This document shows positions 45,542-57,499 of a stretch of DNA of 64,000 nucleotides, in pieces. The stretch lies in NCBI GenBank assembly GCA_027886175.1, contig JAJNNQ010000013.1, positions 248,001 through 312,000 on the forward strand, given 5' to 3'. The DNA comes from Phylloscopus collybita (taxonomy: Eukaryota > Chordata > Aves > Passeriformes > Phylloscopidae). Within the stretch, counting starts at the first letter, position 1. Each line of letters begins with the position of its first letter. Under the pieces are notes generated by a model that made no database searches, was not told where the DNA came from, and saw nothing but the letters and a program-made list of their open reading frames with translations. The position numbers were made by a program, and so were the translations under genes.

Positions 45542-48500
45542 TTTTACTGTAAACCTTTTCCTCTATTTCTTCTGATGTTCCTAGTTTATGTGAACAACAT
45601 ACTACCAGCTACTGACTAACTGACGTTTAAGTTTTCTTCTTAAGGCTGATGCCTCCTCCTGGAAACATGCAATATAAGCAAATCACTGACAGATCAATCT
45701 TTCCCTCGAGATTCTAGTGTAGAGGAATTTTCTCCTTTAGAAAAGCCGAAGATTTGCCTATAAGGGGCAAATGGGCATGGGCTCTCCCATGGGGAGCTCA
45801 TGCATTTAAAACATAAATAAACTTCAGGATTTTGAAGCCTTTTTCCTTGGTAATGATCCTGGATTCTGGTTCCTAATGCTGAGCACTGATGTTTAACAGT
45901 AAGCTACGGGAAAGGTTATATAGAATTTTTTTTTACTTCTACCTCAAGATCAAATCTTGAGAGGAGAGGGAAAAATCAGGAAACTCAAAGGTACATGGTC
46001 CTCAGTTTTCTGAATGATATTTTATTCAGACTCTGGCATCTACTGCCATAGGTCCTTATTCTTAAACTATAGACACCTTGTAGACCTCGAGGCTTCTGCT
46101 TACAACTCTCCTTGGCAACACTCCTAACAGGGAAGAAAGCATCCCTTTTCAAAAAACAGTCTCATCACCCTGTTGAATAAGCACTTCAGCATTTTCAGTT
46201 CTTGTACTTCTGCCAAGGAGGAACACAGAAGAAGTGGTGGGGCAGACTCCTGGAAAAGCCCAAATCATTTTGTCACAAAGATAATTTCACTTTTTAAAAA
46301 ATCTAGTTGAAAGAGGAGCATCATAACATATAATGAATGTGAATAAAAATACATTAAAATTCTGAGAGTATTCTTGACAATCCTGTGTTTTTCTGCAGTT
46401 CAACCTTTTGGCTTATGCTAGTTTGCAGTTCAGAAGGATATGTATCACTTTCATGTGTCTGATCATAAGAGTCATGTTATAGGGCTCTCACTTTATGATT
46501 GGCTGACTGTAATTTGTTTCAGATATAAATGCTTGCAGAAAGTGCAGGATAATTTTTTTGTTGTTGTTTTTGTTTTTGTTTTTGTTTTTGTTTTTTTTGT
46601 AAAAGCCTTCCGCTATGCAGGCTAATACATGTACTTTGCATGAATATTAATTTCAGAGAAGTTCAATCATAGAAGTGCTTATGGGAAATTATCATAGAAG
46701 TGCATTGATATGAACATACAAGCACTATCTTGAAATTCATGATTTGCTAAAGACCTTCTCATTTACAGCCTAAAATCCTTAAGAACCTCAGCCTTTGCCA
46801 GAATAATTCTCTGACAAAAGGCTTTCTTTATTAGAACAGATAATAGATTTAGGTTTCCTATTCTTATCTTTAGCTTCTGACTAGTCTCCTAAGCTTCATG
46901 GAGTTATCTTATCTTTCTCTGTCTGACCCAACAGTTTTATGCAGAATGGCATAGCTTCAGCTACAGATATTGAGAGGTCATGGCTTTCCTTACCTCCTTT
47001 TCTCATCCTCAGACACCCTAAACAACTTCAGAAATGAAGTTAGGAAGGACCTAACTTCATAAACCTTAACCAGGGAACAGCTGTGTTTAGGCATCCAGGA
47101 ACACCTAAAATACCAACCAAGACTATTGGTCTGCTCACTTGTTGTCATGCTACCATTAATGCAAACATTACTACATAACTTACATTCATGCAAACCTTAA
47201 TGCTGATATGAAATGGGAAGGCTTCAGTGGGGAGAGGGAGAAAGTCATACTTCAAACTCTCATGATGGCATACAAGGGACTTCCCTCTATGGTGGATGTT
47301 TTTGATTTCTTGCTTAAAATTAAATACTGACTCTGTTTAGGCCCTGGTTCTACAAGAAAGTTCACAGCTCTCAAACATGAATCAGGGGAAGCACTGCCTT
47401 TCAGATGTTAAAGCCTTTCAGATGTAAAAATCTCTCTGAAATGCAACCTAAGTAACTTCTTCCCTAATAATTTTCCTCAGCTGTGTTCTGCCTTTCTTCA
47501 TCTGACTGATCAATTTCCTTGAATTAAATTTCAGGTATCCATATTTCTCTATATGTTATTTAGGCATTTTTGCTCTGTTGTGCTCCTGAAAGGCAATCCA
47601 TTTACAAACTCTTGGAGGGAAGAGGTTTACAAACCCTGTGGAAATCTGGACTCAAGGTGCTTTGATTAGTGACGGCAATATGATCTCTTCCCTGTGATCA
47701 GATTTCCCTGGGAAGCCTTCCATTGTTGTCAGCTTCAGCAGTCCCATGAGAAACAGCAGAATGGAAAGGTTCACTGGAAAATGTGGGAGGTAATGTTCCA
47801 TCACCTCCATATTTCCCAATTGTTTAACAATAAAGGATAAAGCATTACAGTGCGTCATGCTATTACATTGTCATGTTTTCACTGGTGCTATCACTGCATG
47901 GTCCATAAATTCTTGCAATGAAAAAAGACTATTAGACTCTCTACACAGACAGTGTTAAATTCAATATGTTGCCTTCCGTTTCATCTCAATTATCAACAGC
48001 TTAATGGCTGCAACCAATTCTGCATCTTCATTTGCACTGCCTATCTAACAGCCTGATTTACATCAGTAGCACCAGCACAGAATTTTTAGTTAATTGGCAC
48101 TTCAGTAGCTAAATGCCATTTCATTGTCCTAGCAAAACAAACATGTGTTTATGAGTTCTTAACTAAAACTGTAAGAGCTCAAAATGATACTTAGTTTACC
48201 AAGCAACAAAACTGTTTTCTACTACAATTCACTTTCCATAATATTACACAAAACACAACTGTATTTTTGGGGGGAGAGAATAGCTTGTAGCCATAATAGT
48301 GACAGGAAAGGTGCAGACACTGCATAGCAACTCGCCCTGTAAAACTGTTCATTAGATAATCCTGCTGTACAGTGGGTATCCAACCTTTTCCGTCTGAGTA
48401 GAATTAATTCCTCAGTAGCTGTGCTGTTTTATCACAAACACTTAGATGCATTTTGAAATTCACTTCCTCCTATGCTCTTCTTAAGTCCTGCTGACACCCA

Positions 48501-50218
48501 GAGGGACCTAGAAATAGCTTCTTAGCAGTAAGATAGTGTTTGTTTTATTGCTACAGTGTTGCCTAAGGGCTTATGCTATGATGGAGCCTTGTTTTTACTG
48601 TCACTTGGTATTGTTAATTCCAGGCATCCTAGAATGATGAGTTATGCCCTTGAAAATCATAAGATAGTCTTGAAAATAATGAGTTTAAAAACCATAATAG
48701 TAACATGCCTCAGGGATCCATTTTTTTAAAAGTGGATGAGATTCCAAAGATATTCTCCCACAAAAAAACACAAACCTTACATTATCAAGATACAAGTGTG
48801 ATATATTCCTCTGATTTTGGGAGATGTGAGTTTTGAAGGAAATATGAAATGAGGTGGGGCCTTTTTACTAGTATGAGCATATCCTTATCCATAGCCTGGT
48901 GAAAGGAAGTATGCAGTATCTAAGGTGTGATGAGGTATGCAGGCAGAGCAGGGACAGTGGAGCACAAGGGCCAAACTTTTGGTTTGTGTAGATGAGGAAG
49001 CTCCCAGAGCTCTGGAACTATGAGAGACAGAGCAATCTGCGTGTGCTTGAAGCCTGGCCTGCTCTGTGTACAACTCCAGCATGGCAGACGTAACACTCAC
49101 TTTGTGCAACACCTACCTGCTGCTTGCCTCAGAAACCAGTCCTGGAAGTGTGTCCTAAAGCTCAATCCCACCCTCAGCGCGGGCAAGGGAGCTGTTCAGT
49201 GTGCTTCCCTTCTCATTTCTGTGATTACAAAGAAAAGAAGAGACACATGCAGAGAACAGAGGGCAGTCCATATAAGAGAAAGGTTCAAAACCCCTCTAAG
49301 AAACAGTGTATAAAGTATCGTGATAAGTTGTAAGAGTTAATGAAGACAAAAAGTATATGTAAAGATGGAGAAGGGGAGAAATGAATATGCAGCAATTAAG
49401 AAGAAAAAAAAATAGAAAAAGATATTAGAAACCCTGATTAGAATTCAGCACAGACTTAAATGTTCTGTGAGGGGCAATTACATATACTGTATGAAACACC
49501 CTCAAGGCATAGTTCAGCATTAAGCTATGGATAACTCTAATAATGACCATTATTTCAGTTTTCCATGTCAGCATTCAGTACTGAAAAACACTCCTGCTTA
49601 GAGCTACAGAGTACTTTAATGAACTTGTAAAAGACGAAGTCAAGGATCTCATTTTAACTTTGGGGAGAGGTATATTAATATCCTTCACTTTTCAGAAATG
49701 ATAGAATTTCTCTGAAGTGATGACAATTTTTCAAGCTGGTGTCAACTTCAGCGAAAGTCAAAGAAAGCAGATAAAATTTTTCATGAGAGAACAACTAAAA
49801 TCCCAATGCTCATGAAAGATTTTGTTGCCAAAACAAAATAACAGGTTGAATTCTCTCAGAATCTCAAGGGAACACTTAATCAGCCTTCCACAAGCACTAC
49901 CGAAAGATAGTAAAAATCCAGTACAACTCTATAAAATCTGTGCATGTCACTGCTAGGATGTCACTGCTAGGTCAAGGAATAATGATCATGAAATTTTGAT
50001 TCGGAGATTTTTCAACTTACAATAATACATGTCTAGTTAGTTTTCTTCTGCATTTATGTTTTTGTTTTGCTTGCAGTGGAAAAGAAGTTAAAATTGAAAG
50101 GAAATGCCTCAAATTTTCCATCTTGCAAATGAACATGATGTGAATGAGTGTTGCACTTGTAGATTAGGAGAGCAACAGCTTTGTGTGGCTTATAGTACAT
50201 CCAGGATTGCATACATTT
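45542..50218. other. Single-copy, apparently non-coding DNA
   Basis: No recognisable gene. Contains a TTTTTG microsatellite (46553-46600), small direct repeats (ATCATAGAAGTGC at 46667 and 46691; GCCTTTCAGATGT near 47397 and 47412; TGTCACTGCTAGG near 49945-49972) and a motif-rich stretch at 47965-48150 that may be conserved non-coding DNA. Confidence 0.55.
46553..46600. repeat. (TTTTTG)n microsatellite
   Basis: T7-GTTGTTG followed by four TTTTTG units and a T8 run. Confidence 0.92.
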
Positions 50219-50224
50219 ATCCAC
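50219..50224. repeat. Target-site duplication ATCCAC, left copy
   Basis: ATCCAC precedes the LTR and recurs at 50692-50697. Six bases is the usual class II (ERVK/beta-like) duplication length. Confidence 0.8.
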
Positions 50225-50691
50225 TGTAGTAATGCACCCCCCACTCCTGAGTGGGCAGTTCCGTGTAAGGAAAGGGGTTTAGTTTCCCTTTGGACATTTT
50301 AGGAAGTTTAGCCAGAAAGTTCTGTGTTTTCCTCTTTGTAATTGGCTCAGTGCCAGGAGAGGAGCACCTCTTGGCCCTTGTCACTCTTTGTCAAAACCTG
50401 TACCCTTCCTACTGGCAGTCTGACAATAGATCCACCCTCGACCCTTAGGTAGAAAAGGTGACAGAACAAAGGGTCTCGTGGCATCCTCGGGGTGCTGTAG
50501 CAGGTGTAGGATCTGTCCTTACACTGTGCTCAGCTTTGATCTTTGTTCGTTGTTTTGTATTATTTTCTTTATTTTATTAAACCTTTTTGATTTATCCAGA
50601 CACACCCAATCGTGCTGTCTTCTAATTATTATTAAGCCAGCACTCTGAACAGGGCTGGACCCTCGGAGATCATGGTGGGGGCAATCTCACA
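50225..50691 (+). mobile_element. Solo LTR of an endogenous retrovirus (class II-like), plus strand
   Basis: A 467-bp element beginning TGTAGTAATGCACCCCCC and ending GGGGCAATCTCACA, with TG...CA termini and a perfect 6-bp duplication ATCCAC on each side. A polyadenylation signal ATTAAA at 50576-50581 follows a T-rich stretch and leaves about 110 bp for R/U5, so the element reads on the + strand. I see no clear TATA box. No internal sequence is attached, so this is a solo LTR. Duplication length points to an ERVK-type element; subfamily not determinable here. Confidence 0.82.
50576..50581 (+). promoter_or_regulatory. LTR polyadenylation signal ATTAAA
   Basis: ATTAAA follows TTTTGTATTATTTTCTTTATTTT and precedes the U5-like 3' segment of the solo LTR. 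Confidence 0.5.
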
Positions 50692-50697
50692 ATCCAC
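50692..50697. repeat. Target-site duplication ATCCAC, right copy
   Basis: Exact match to 50219-50224. Confidence 0.8.
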
Positions 50698-52644
50698 CGC
50701 TGTGGGCCTTGGTGGGAAGGTCCATGTTGTTAGGCCATTCCTTCAGCTACAGACTGTGCTTCACCAGCAAGAACATGACTACAGTGTCAGGGTTTTTGAA
50801 TCTACCTGCGTGGTGTGGGCTCAGTAAAGCTGCTTTCCAAGATTTTAAGACAGTACCCAATGCTAATTCTGTTTCCACTAAAAGATATTCAAATGCTGTT
50901 CTGTTTTGGTATCCCTTTCTGCCTCATAAGCTTCCTCTCATGTACTAGCAGGGTAATAACTGAATTAGAAATTTTTGTCAGTTCCTTTCTGTCGTGCAAA
51001 ATCAGGAAACATTTACTTTCTGGGTGCATTCATCAGCGGTCCACATCTCTGTGAAGCACTGAAATGGCCCATGTTGATATCTCATGCTGCTATTCCATTC
51101 TGACACGGCTCCAGATCCCATGATGAAGTGTTTTCTCTAGCTGAAGTGCTGTGAGACTTTGCTGTATTGTCAGGACTATGGTAGTCACTATCTTTCCAGC
51201 TAACCTTCAAGAACAAAATTTTATTCAGAAGCAAAGGAGTAAAAATGCAAATGAAATCTGGAGACAGCTTTTAAATGATGAGGCTGCTTTCTCGAGAATT
51301 AATTCTGCTATAATTCAATAAAGAGAAACATGGGGGAAAAAACCCCAAACAATAGTGCTGACACTAAAATTAAAATGAAAAAGGGGACACTAAAGCTCCA
51401 GAGAGAAATATGTAAATTCACTGATATCTGCTTTATGGCTTCTATGAGTGTATGTCAGTAGAATCTATGTCAGTATCACTGGAGTCAGTCTGTGGACCTG
51501 GAGTGAGAGTAGAAATTTTCCCTATAACATTTCAAATTAGTTATATTTAAACACTTCTCTAGATGTTAAATTTATTTCCTCCCAGTTACCCATGGGTAGG
51601 TATCCACGGGAGTCTCAAAGGATTGATTAGAAAGCCAGTAACTACATTAACTAGATTTATTCACAGGTATGTCTCAGACAAAAGCTGTAGTTTCAGTTTT
51701 CTCTGACTTGTCTGAATAACAGAATTGTAACAATTAAACTCTGTAGAGAGGAAGAGAAGTAGGGAATTGAAGCTGTGTATCTCTCTCTTAGTTCTAGCTT
51801 TTGTTTATTTATTTATGTATTTATTTAAGGAGTTAATTGATCTGACCTTCAGTTGAATACGACAAGAGTTCTTTTAAATCTTAGTGGGCAAATGGAGGGA
51901 ATTTTGATGAAATTTTTCTCAAGACATAACTTCATTCTTTTTAAAAAACTCCACATATCTACTCAGTTTTCTCTGAAGTTTCTATTTAGACAAACATTAA
52001 GTCAGAGAAGCTAACACTTCACAGAGATGCTGCCACCACCGGCAGGCAGCCATCTGGCTGTATTGCAATCACTGCAATTAATGATGGAGTTGTGATTAAT
52101 TCATTCCTCTTGTCCATCCTGACTCATGGACAGCCTTCAGTGCTTATATCACTAGAAATGTTTGGACGAATAGATACAATTTTAAATGCTTGGCACACTA
52201 CTTCACCTAAAAATTGGAGCTCAGAACAAGGTGGGAAAATAGTCTGCAAGTAGTTCATTTGTGAACCAACCAGGTGAAATAAACCAACTTTCAGTTGGCT
52301 GAGGACAATTTTTTTTCTATTTCCTTTTCCACAAATATTTTCATGTATAAGGCTTTTTTCACATATCTGCACAAAAGGTGTACAAAGGTGTACTCAGAGG
52401 TGTACAAAGAAATGTGATGGCATGACAAGGCTTAGCCACTCGAAGGAGGCTGCTTCTGATGTCTTGGGTTTTCAATGGGAAGTGAGAAAGGGTTTTATCC
52501 CTTTTTCTTCACAAATAAGATGAAAGTGGGGTACAAATTTTTACAGTGGGATTTTTGCTCTTCTCCAAGAATAAGGAATTCTGAAGAACTTTGTTATCCA
52601 GTCAGTCTCTGTCACAAAACAGACTGAGTCCTTCTGCTGTGGGA
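50698..52644. other. Single-copy, apparently non-coding DNA
   Basis: No gene recognised. Contains a TTTA-type simple repeat (51801-51828), a short GGTGTAC tandem near 52377-52410, and a motif-dense stretch at 52010-52125 (homeodomain-type TAATTA/ATTAAT cores, an E-box CATCTG) considered a possible conserved non-coding element. Confidence 0.55.
51801..51828. repeat. (TTTA)n simple repeat
   Basis: Imperfect TTTA tetranucleotides with one TGTA interruption. Confidence 0.88.
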
Positions 52645-52795
52645 CTGCTGAAGGGTGAAGAGCAGGTACCAATCACTACCACAACAGTGCCCTGTTGACA
52701 GTATTGCACCAACAGGGGCTCTGGGACTCCAATCCATGAGGTGATTGAGCAACTGGAGAGCCAGGGAGTGGTCAGCAAGGCTTGCAGTTTTCTGC
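52645..52795 (+). pseudogene. Degraded endogenous retroviral pol fragment
   Basis: In the frame starting at 52645 the translation reads through an in-frame TGA (52696-52698), then gives TPIHEVIEQLESQGVVSKA. This resembles the stretch near the start of the reverse-transcriptase domain in retroviral pol, where a short helix precedes the first palm strands. Downstream of about 52795 the resemblance fades, and no catalytic motif is present. It is on the same strand as the LTR at 50225-50691, but that LTR has duplications on both sides, so the fragment belongs to a different, older insertion. The call rests on visual resemblance only. Confidence 0.5.
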
Positions 52796-55700
52796 CCCAA
52801 ATCAATAAAGCTCCAAAGTGGGAAAAGTATTATTCCATTCACAAAATCTACAGTTATCTCCCTTTCTGGTTTTGATCTACTTGAGAATGAAGGTGAAAAG
52901 GCACTAACAGTTTCAGCTAGAAACATTCCAATTCTCTACCCTTGTGTTGAGTATTTGTTGTGACAGGTCCTCTCTTTTGACTGTGCTGCTTTGGAGCTTC
53001 CAAATTAACTCTGCTATGACTGAGGCCTTACCAGCAGGACAGAAGGAAAAGGAGTACTGCAAGGTAATTAATTGAAGTCAGATTCAGGTCAGTAGTTACT
53101 GATGGAGAGACTTTTATGAAGCAAATTCAGTCCCTATTAGCACAAGTTATATTCATTGACTGGGATATTATTTCTAGGAAGACAGTTCCCATTAGTTTTT
53201 TATTCATAAAATATACTTACAATATAAAATTATGACACCCAGGTGCTATGAACCCCTTCCTTTTTAAATAAGAGGGTTGGAGAAAGATGTGAAATTCACA
53301 TCATAAAAAAAGGAACTCTATGCATTGAGTTAATATGCTAAAATGTGCAAAAAATATTCTTAAAAAATGTGCACTTTTAGGCTACAGAGGTGTAAGCTCT
53401 ACTTGCAACTGTCTCCAGTGCTTATAAGACATATCTCGGTTTCAGAGGCCTTATACTGCTGCTCTTTTGAGTGAAAGACCAACCCTGAGGAATAGAAGTA
53501 ATCTAATCTCAATTGCTGTGCAGTTTTACAGATTTTATATATGCTCCTCTGCTTCAGCATTCCATGTGTCACAAGCATCTGGACCACAAGTTGCTCCAAC
53601 AGTTGAAGTTTTCATATTTAGATTTCATGTGTCCTAAAGAATCATGAGGTTCCTCACAAAAAATCCCTGCCTGTAGCCTCATCCCAGTGCAATCTCTACT
53701 CTGGCTATGCAGCCATAAAGAGAGAGCAACACAGACTCCCTCATCCTATAGCATAAAAATTTATTGTGTGTGACTCCAAAGTGTGCAAGAGAAAGAGATC
53801 ACAGCTTTGTGCTGTGAAAATATAAAGTGTGAAGTGAGACCTTATTGGTACAGCTCTTGTAGACAGTGAATCTAGGTGGGATTGCTTTGGACTCTCTCCC
53901 TGCTTCATTTCTCAGAGCTGTTAAAGTGGGGGATGGCAACCACTGGCACTTGTATCAGTGTCACTGTAGCTGTGACAGGTAGGAAGAGCTGGATTTGAAG
54001 AGAGTATTCTCTAATGATGTGAGAGGAATACACAGTAATAGGAGGTGTGACTGTGTGTGAGGTTCCAAGTCTTTAGTTATACAGTGAAAAGTGAATGGTA
54101 TTTCTAAAATCAGGATTCAATTTTTTCAGCTGAAACAGATTATACATTGTAGATTTACATTAGAAAGCAATGAAGACGTTATAGATGAGCTTGTTTTACC
54201 TTGGGCTGAAATTGAATGCAAGAATGAATACAAAAAGGCACTTAACACTTGTTGAGTGAAAATGAGGTTTCCTCTGTCTGTCATCACTTGCCTGCTGGAA
54301 AAGCTGGATTCTGAGTTTCTGAAACTTTGAAACTCTGTTTTCAGAAAAAAAAACTTCTGCCATTTGGCAAGAAGCACTTCAATTTCTGCTTGCTGTAAGT
54401 TCACCTTGTAATCAAATTTTAGATATTTTGTATAATTCACAGACTTTAATATATGCTTAATTATGCAAACTATATCTTCAAATGCATACTTTAAAATTTC
54501 TGTTATTACAATCCCATAAATTAATTTACAAAAAACATAAATATTTTATTTGCAGCTGTCTGTCTATCACCAGCTTTATCCTTTTTTTTTCTTTCTTTCT
54601 TCATTTACTGATTTTCATCTGTCTTGCCTGATTGTGCCTTTGGGATCTTCCAGGACATGAAATAGTTCCCAGCTGTCATTCTCTATTTAATTTCTTTCTT
54701 TCATCAGATTTAGCTTGGTGAGTTACAGGTTTTCACTGTATGAAACTGAACCTTCAAAAAGTCAATGCATTCCTGTCTGGTATTTAACTCTGCGTGCACA
54801 TGATGAATAAAATGCAACATCTTCCTAAATAAAGGCAGTCTTTGTTGCCCTTGTCTTGTCCTCCTTTAGTATCTTGTGGCTTCTTTAAGAATGAAAGGGA
54901 CAGAGAGACAAAACCTATGCCATCATGGTATTAGTAAGTGTAGATGCATGGTATTTGCAGGCCAGGATTGATTTTTTTGCTGGGTTTTGCATTTGTTGTT
55001 GTTGTTTGATTGTTTTTTCCTGAGAATGTACTAAAATTCTTTATAATGAATTAAATAATCGACCATTTATTATAGGAAATGCTACCACTAAAATACACAT
55101 TGTTGCTTACCATGTCTATTTGATTTGTCCAAGTAAAAGGTAGAGCATCACCTCCTTAGTGCAGTCTTTGCCTTTTCCAAATGATTGTACTTCAAGTTTT
55201 TTGAACAATAGTTACAAAGAAAGTTGTCAAGGATATTGACCAGCTCTCATGGGAAAAAACCCCAAACTTCTAATGCCATAATAATTTGTGTCAGTGTCTT
55301 TTGGAAGTAAAAGACAGTGCTTTTCAGGATAATCCATCAGTGTTAGTGTTATCAAAGCCATCATGAGAATTGTTTTAGAAGCAGTATCTTTACATTTAGA
55401 GAAAAAAACCCAGAATAATTATATTGGTTTGATTGTAAAAATTTTATTAATGACAGGTTCCATTTGTAAATGAAAGCCCACACATACATAAATAGATGCA
55501 ACAGTAACCAAGGGAATTAATTTTGCCTAATATTAATGACCAGTCTGGCACTATCCATGTTCCAGCAGGGAGTTTTACAAAGATCAGTTTCTATCCTGAA
55601 TTTTGAAAACATCTCTTCTACTGTCAGTGGTCCATGAAAGGAAATGTGTATCTTAGACTGGGAAAATGCAAAATTCTGGGAGATAAATAGATAAATCTAA

Positions 55701-57090
55701 TAACTTATTTGGAAAATATAGTCTATGCCAGTCCTGTAGGAACACACTAGCAGTGGATAAAGTTCTTAATTTTTGTACTCCTGACAAATTTCCAAATGTC
55801 TGCACTAGAACATGAGTTTGTGTTGTATAAAACCTGCACATAAACATTAATTGTAGAAACTTATTCCTGGCTCAGAAAAATCCATGCTGAGTAGTGCACT
55901 TCTGGAATATGTCACTTATTGCCTTTTTCTTTCTTGTACTTAATCTAAATGTACATATATGGACATAAATAGCTATGAATTAAAATAGTGAAATAGAGGC
56001 CACTAAAACTAGGGGCAAGTTCAAGAATACAGAGTTTGGAGATGGGAGATGAAATTATTGAGTTTTTGTCAGTAACATTACCATGGATCTTCTCTCTGTA
56101 ACAACTTCTATGAGAGAAACTGGCAAAGACTTTTTCTAAATACCTTCTTGTTTCATTTATTGTCTAAATTTTCTAATATATTAACAGTGCCTAAAACTGA
56201 ATACTTGTCAGTTGAAGATCACAGAACATTTGACACAGATTGCAAAATCCCTGAACAGAAGTCACCTTAGCTTCCATTTAATCCCTTCTATAAAACAGAA
56301 TATAAATTTGTATCACATGCTAATTCTTCATACTAGCTTAGATAGGGGTGAATAGAATGTATTTAATTCAGATGTCATGTCTATTTGATCAAACCTGCAA
56401 AAGAAATTTTGGGAGTAAATTAGATTTAGAAGATAAAATGTATGCAGGGACCGTGATGTTCTGGCAACTCAGTGTAGCACAAACCTTGGCTTCCTATCAC
56501 ATCTGGAAAAGAACACCTCCAGCAAATGCAACACCTACCAGCACTAAAAGCTCTGGATATTTCCTGGCTTAGAGCCCTGACTGGTATAATAATCTATGGC
56601 ACCTGAACATTCCTGATGGCAGCACTGTGATCAGGAAGCTAATTAGCTAGGAAAGGGAAATATTAACTCATCAATTACAGATTGCTATCCCATTATGTAA
56701 GGAAGCAATCATGCGATGGAAATGTACAAGCCTGGAGGATTGTAAAGGCCCAAAGCAATTTTGTGAGCATAAATTGGCCCAAACACAGGACAAAAAGAAC
56801 AAATAAGAGGTCAAGTCCTAGCACTGAGAGGCATACTGCACTCATGAATAAGCAACATGTTTGAAGTCAGTTCCTGCTAGTGAGAGAGGAACCACTGTGT
56901 TAGTAAATCAGTGACCCCCTCGTAATCGGGACAGCTGCAACAAAAGTGAGTGCTAAATTGGAGGCTCTAAGGTCAGCAGCAGCACCTTTCTCTCCCTAGT
57001 GTTCAATAACAGCAAACACAGAAAGAGTTTCTGGGAAGTTCTCTGGCAGGTGTGAAATTAAAAATGAAATATTTCTTTTTGCATCTGTTT

Positions 57091-57120
57091 TCCTTTTTTT
57101 TTTTCTTTTCTTTCTTTTTT
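57091..57120. repeat. Polypyrimidine low-complexity tract
   Basis: T-runs broken by single C residues (TCC-T11-CTTTTCTTTC-T6). Confidence 0.85.
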
Positions 57121-57480
57121 GATTTTTATTTTTCACTTAAGGAGCCCATAGGTGGAGAAAAGACTTGCAAATACATTCTTCCTTATGGAGGTACTTTGTC
57201 TTATGTCAGCTGCAAATGTAGCCTACTGATGTCGATGGAAATGTGACTTAGGTTGGAGTTCTGCTCTGTGGTACTGACTAGTATGGATTTATGCCTTGTG
57301 AGAGGTGTATCTAGAATGAATTCCTTATTTCGGAGAGACATTCTCTTTCAGTGGCATATTATTTATATATAATTTTAGAAGTGAACAAATGGCATCTATA
57401 GTATTTTTGGTACTTTTAAACCGTAGAAGAAAATGTAATGACATAACTTTCCATAGGCTGGCCACTGTAGATTTTTATCT

Positions 57481-57499
57481 CTCAACTCAACTCAACTCA
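57481..57499. repeat. Short (CTCAA)n microsatellite
   Basis: Nearly four perfect CTCAA pentamers. Confidence 0.88.

Noticed and set aside
50225..52795. One provirus linking the LTR at 50.2 kb to the pol remnant at 52.6 kb
   Set aside because: The LTR has a target-site duplication on both sides, which marks it as solo, so the remnant belongs to another insertion.
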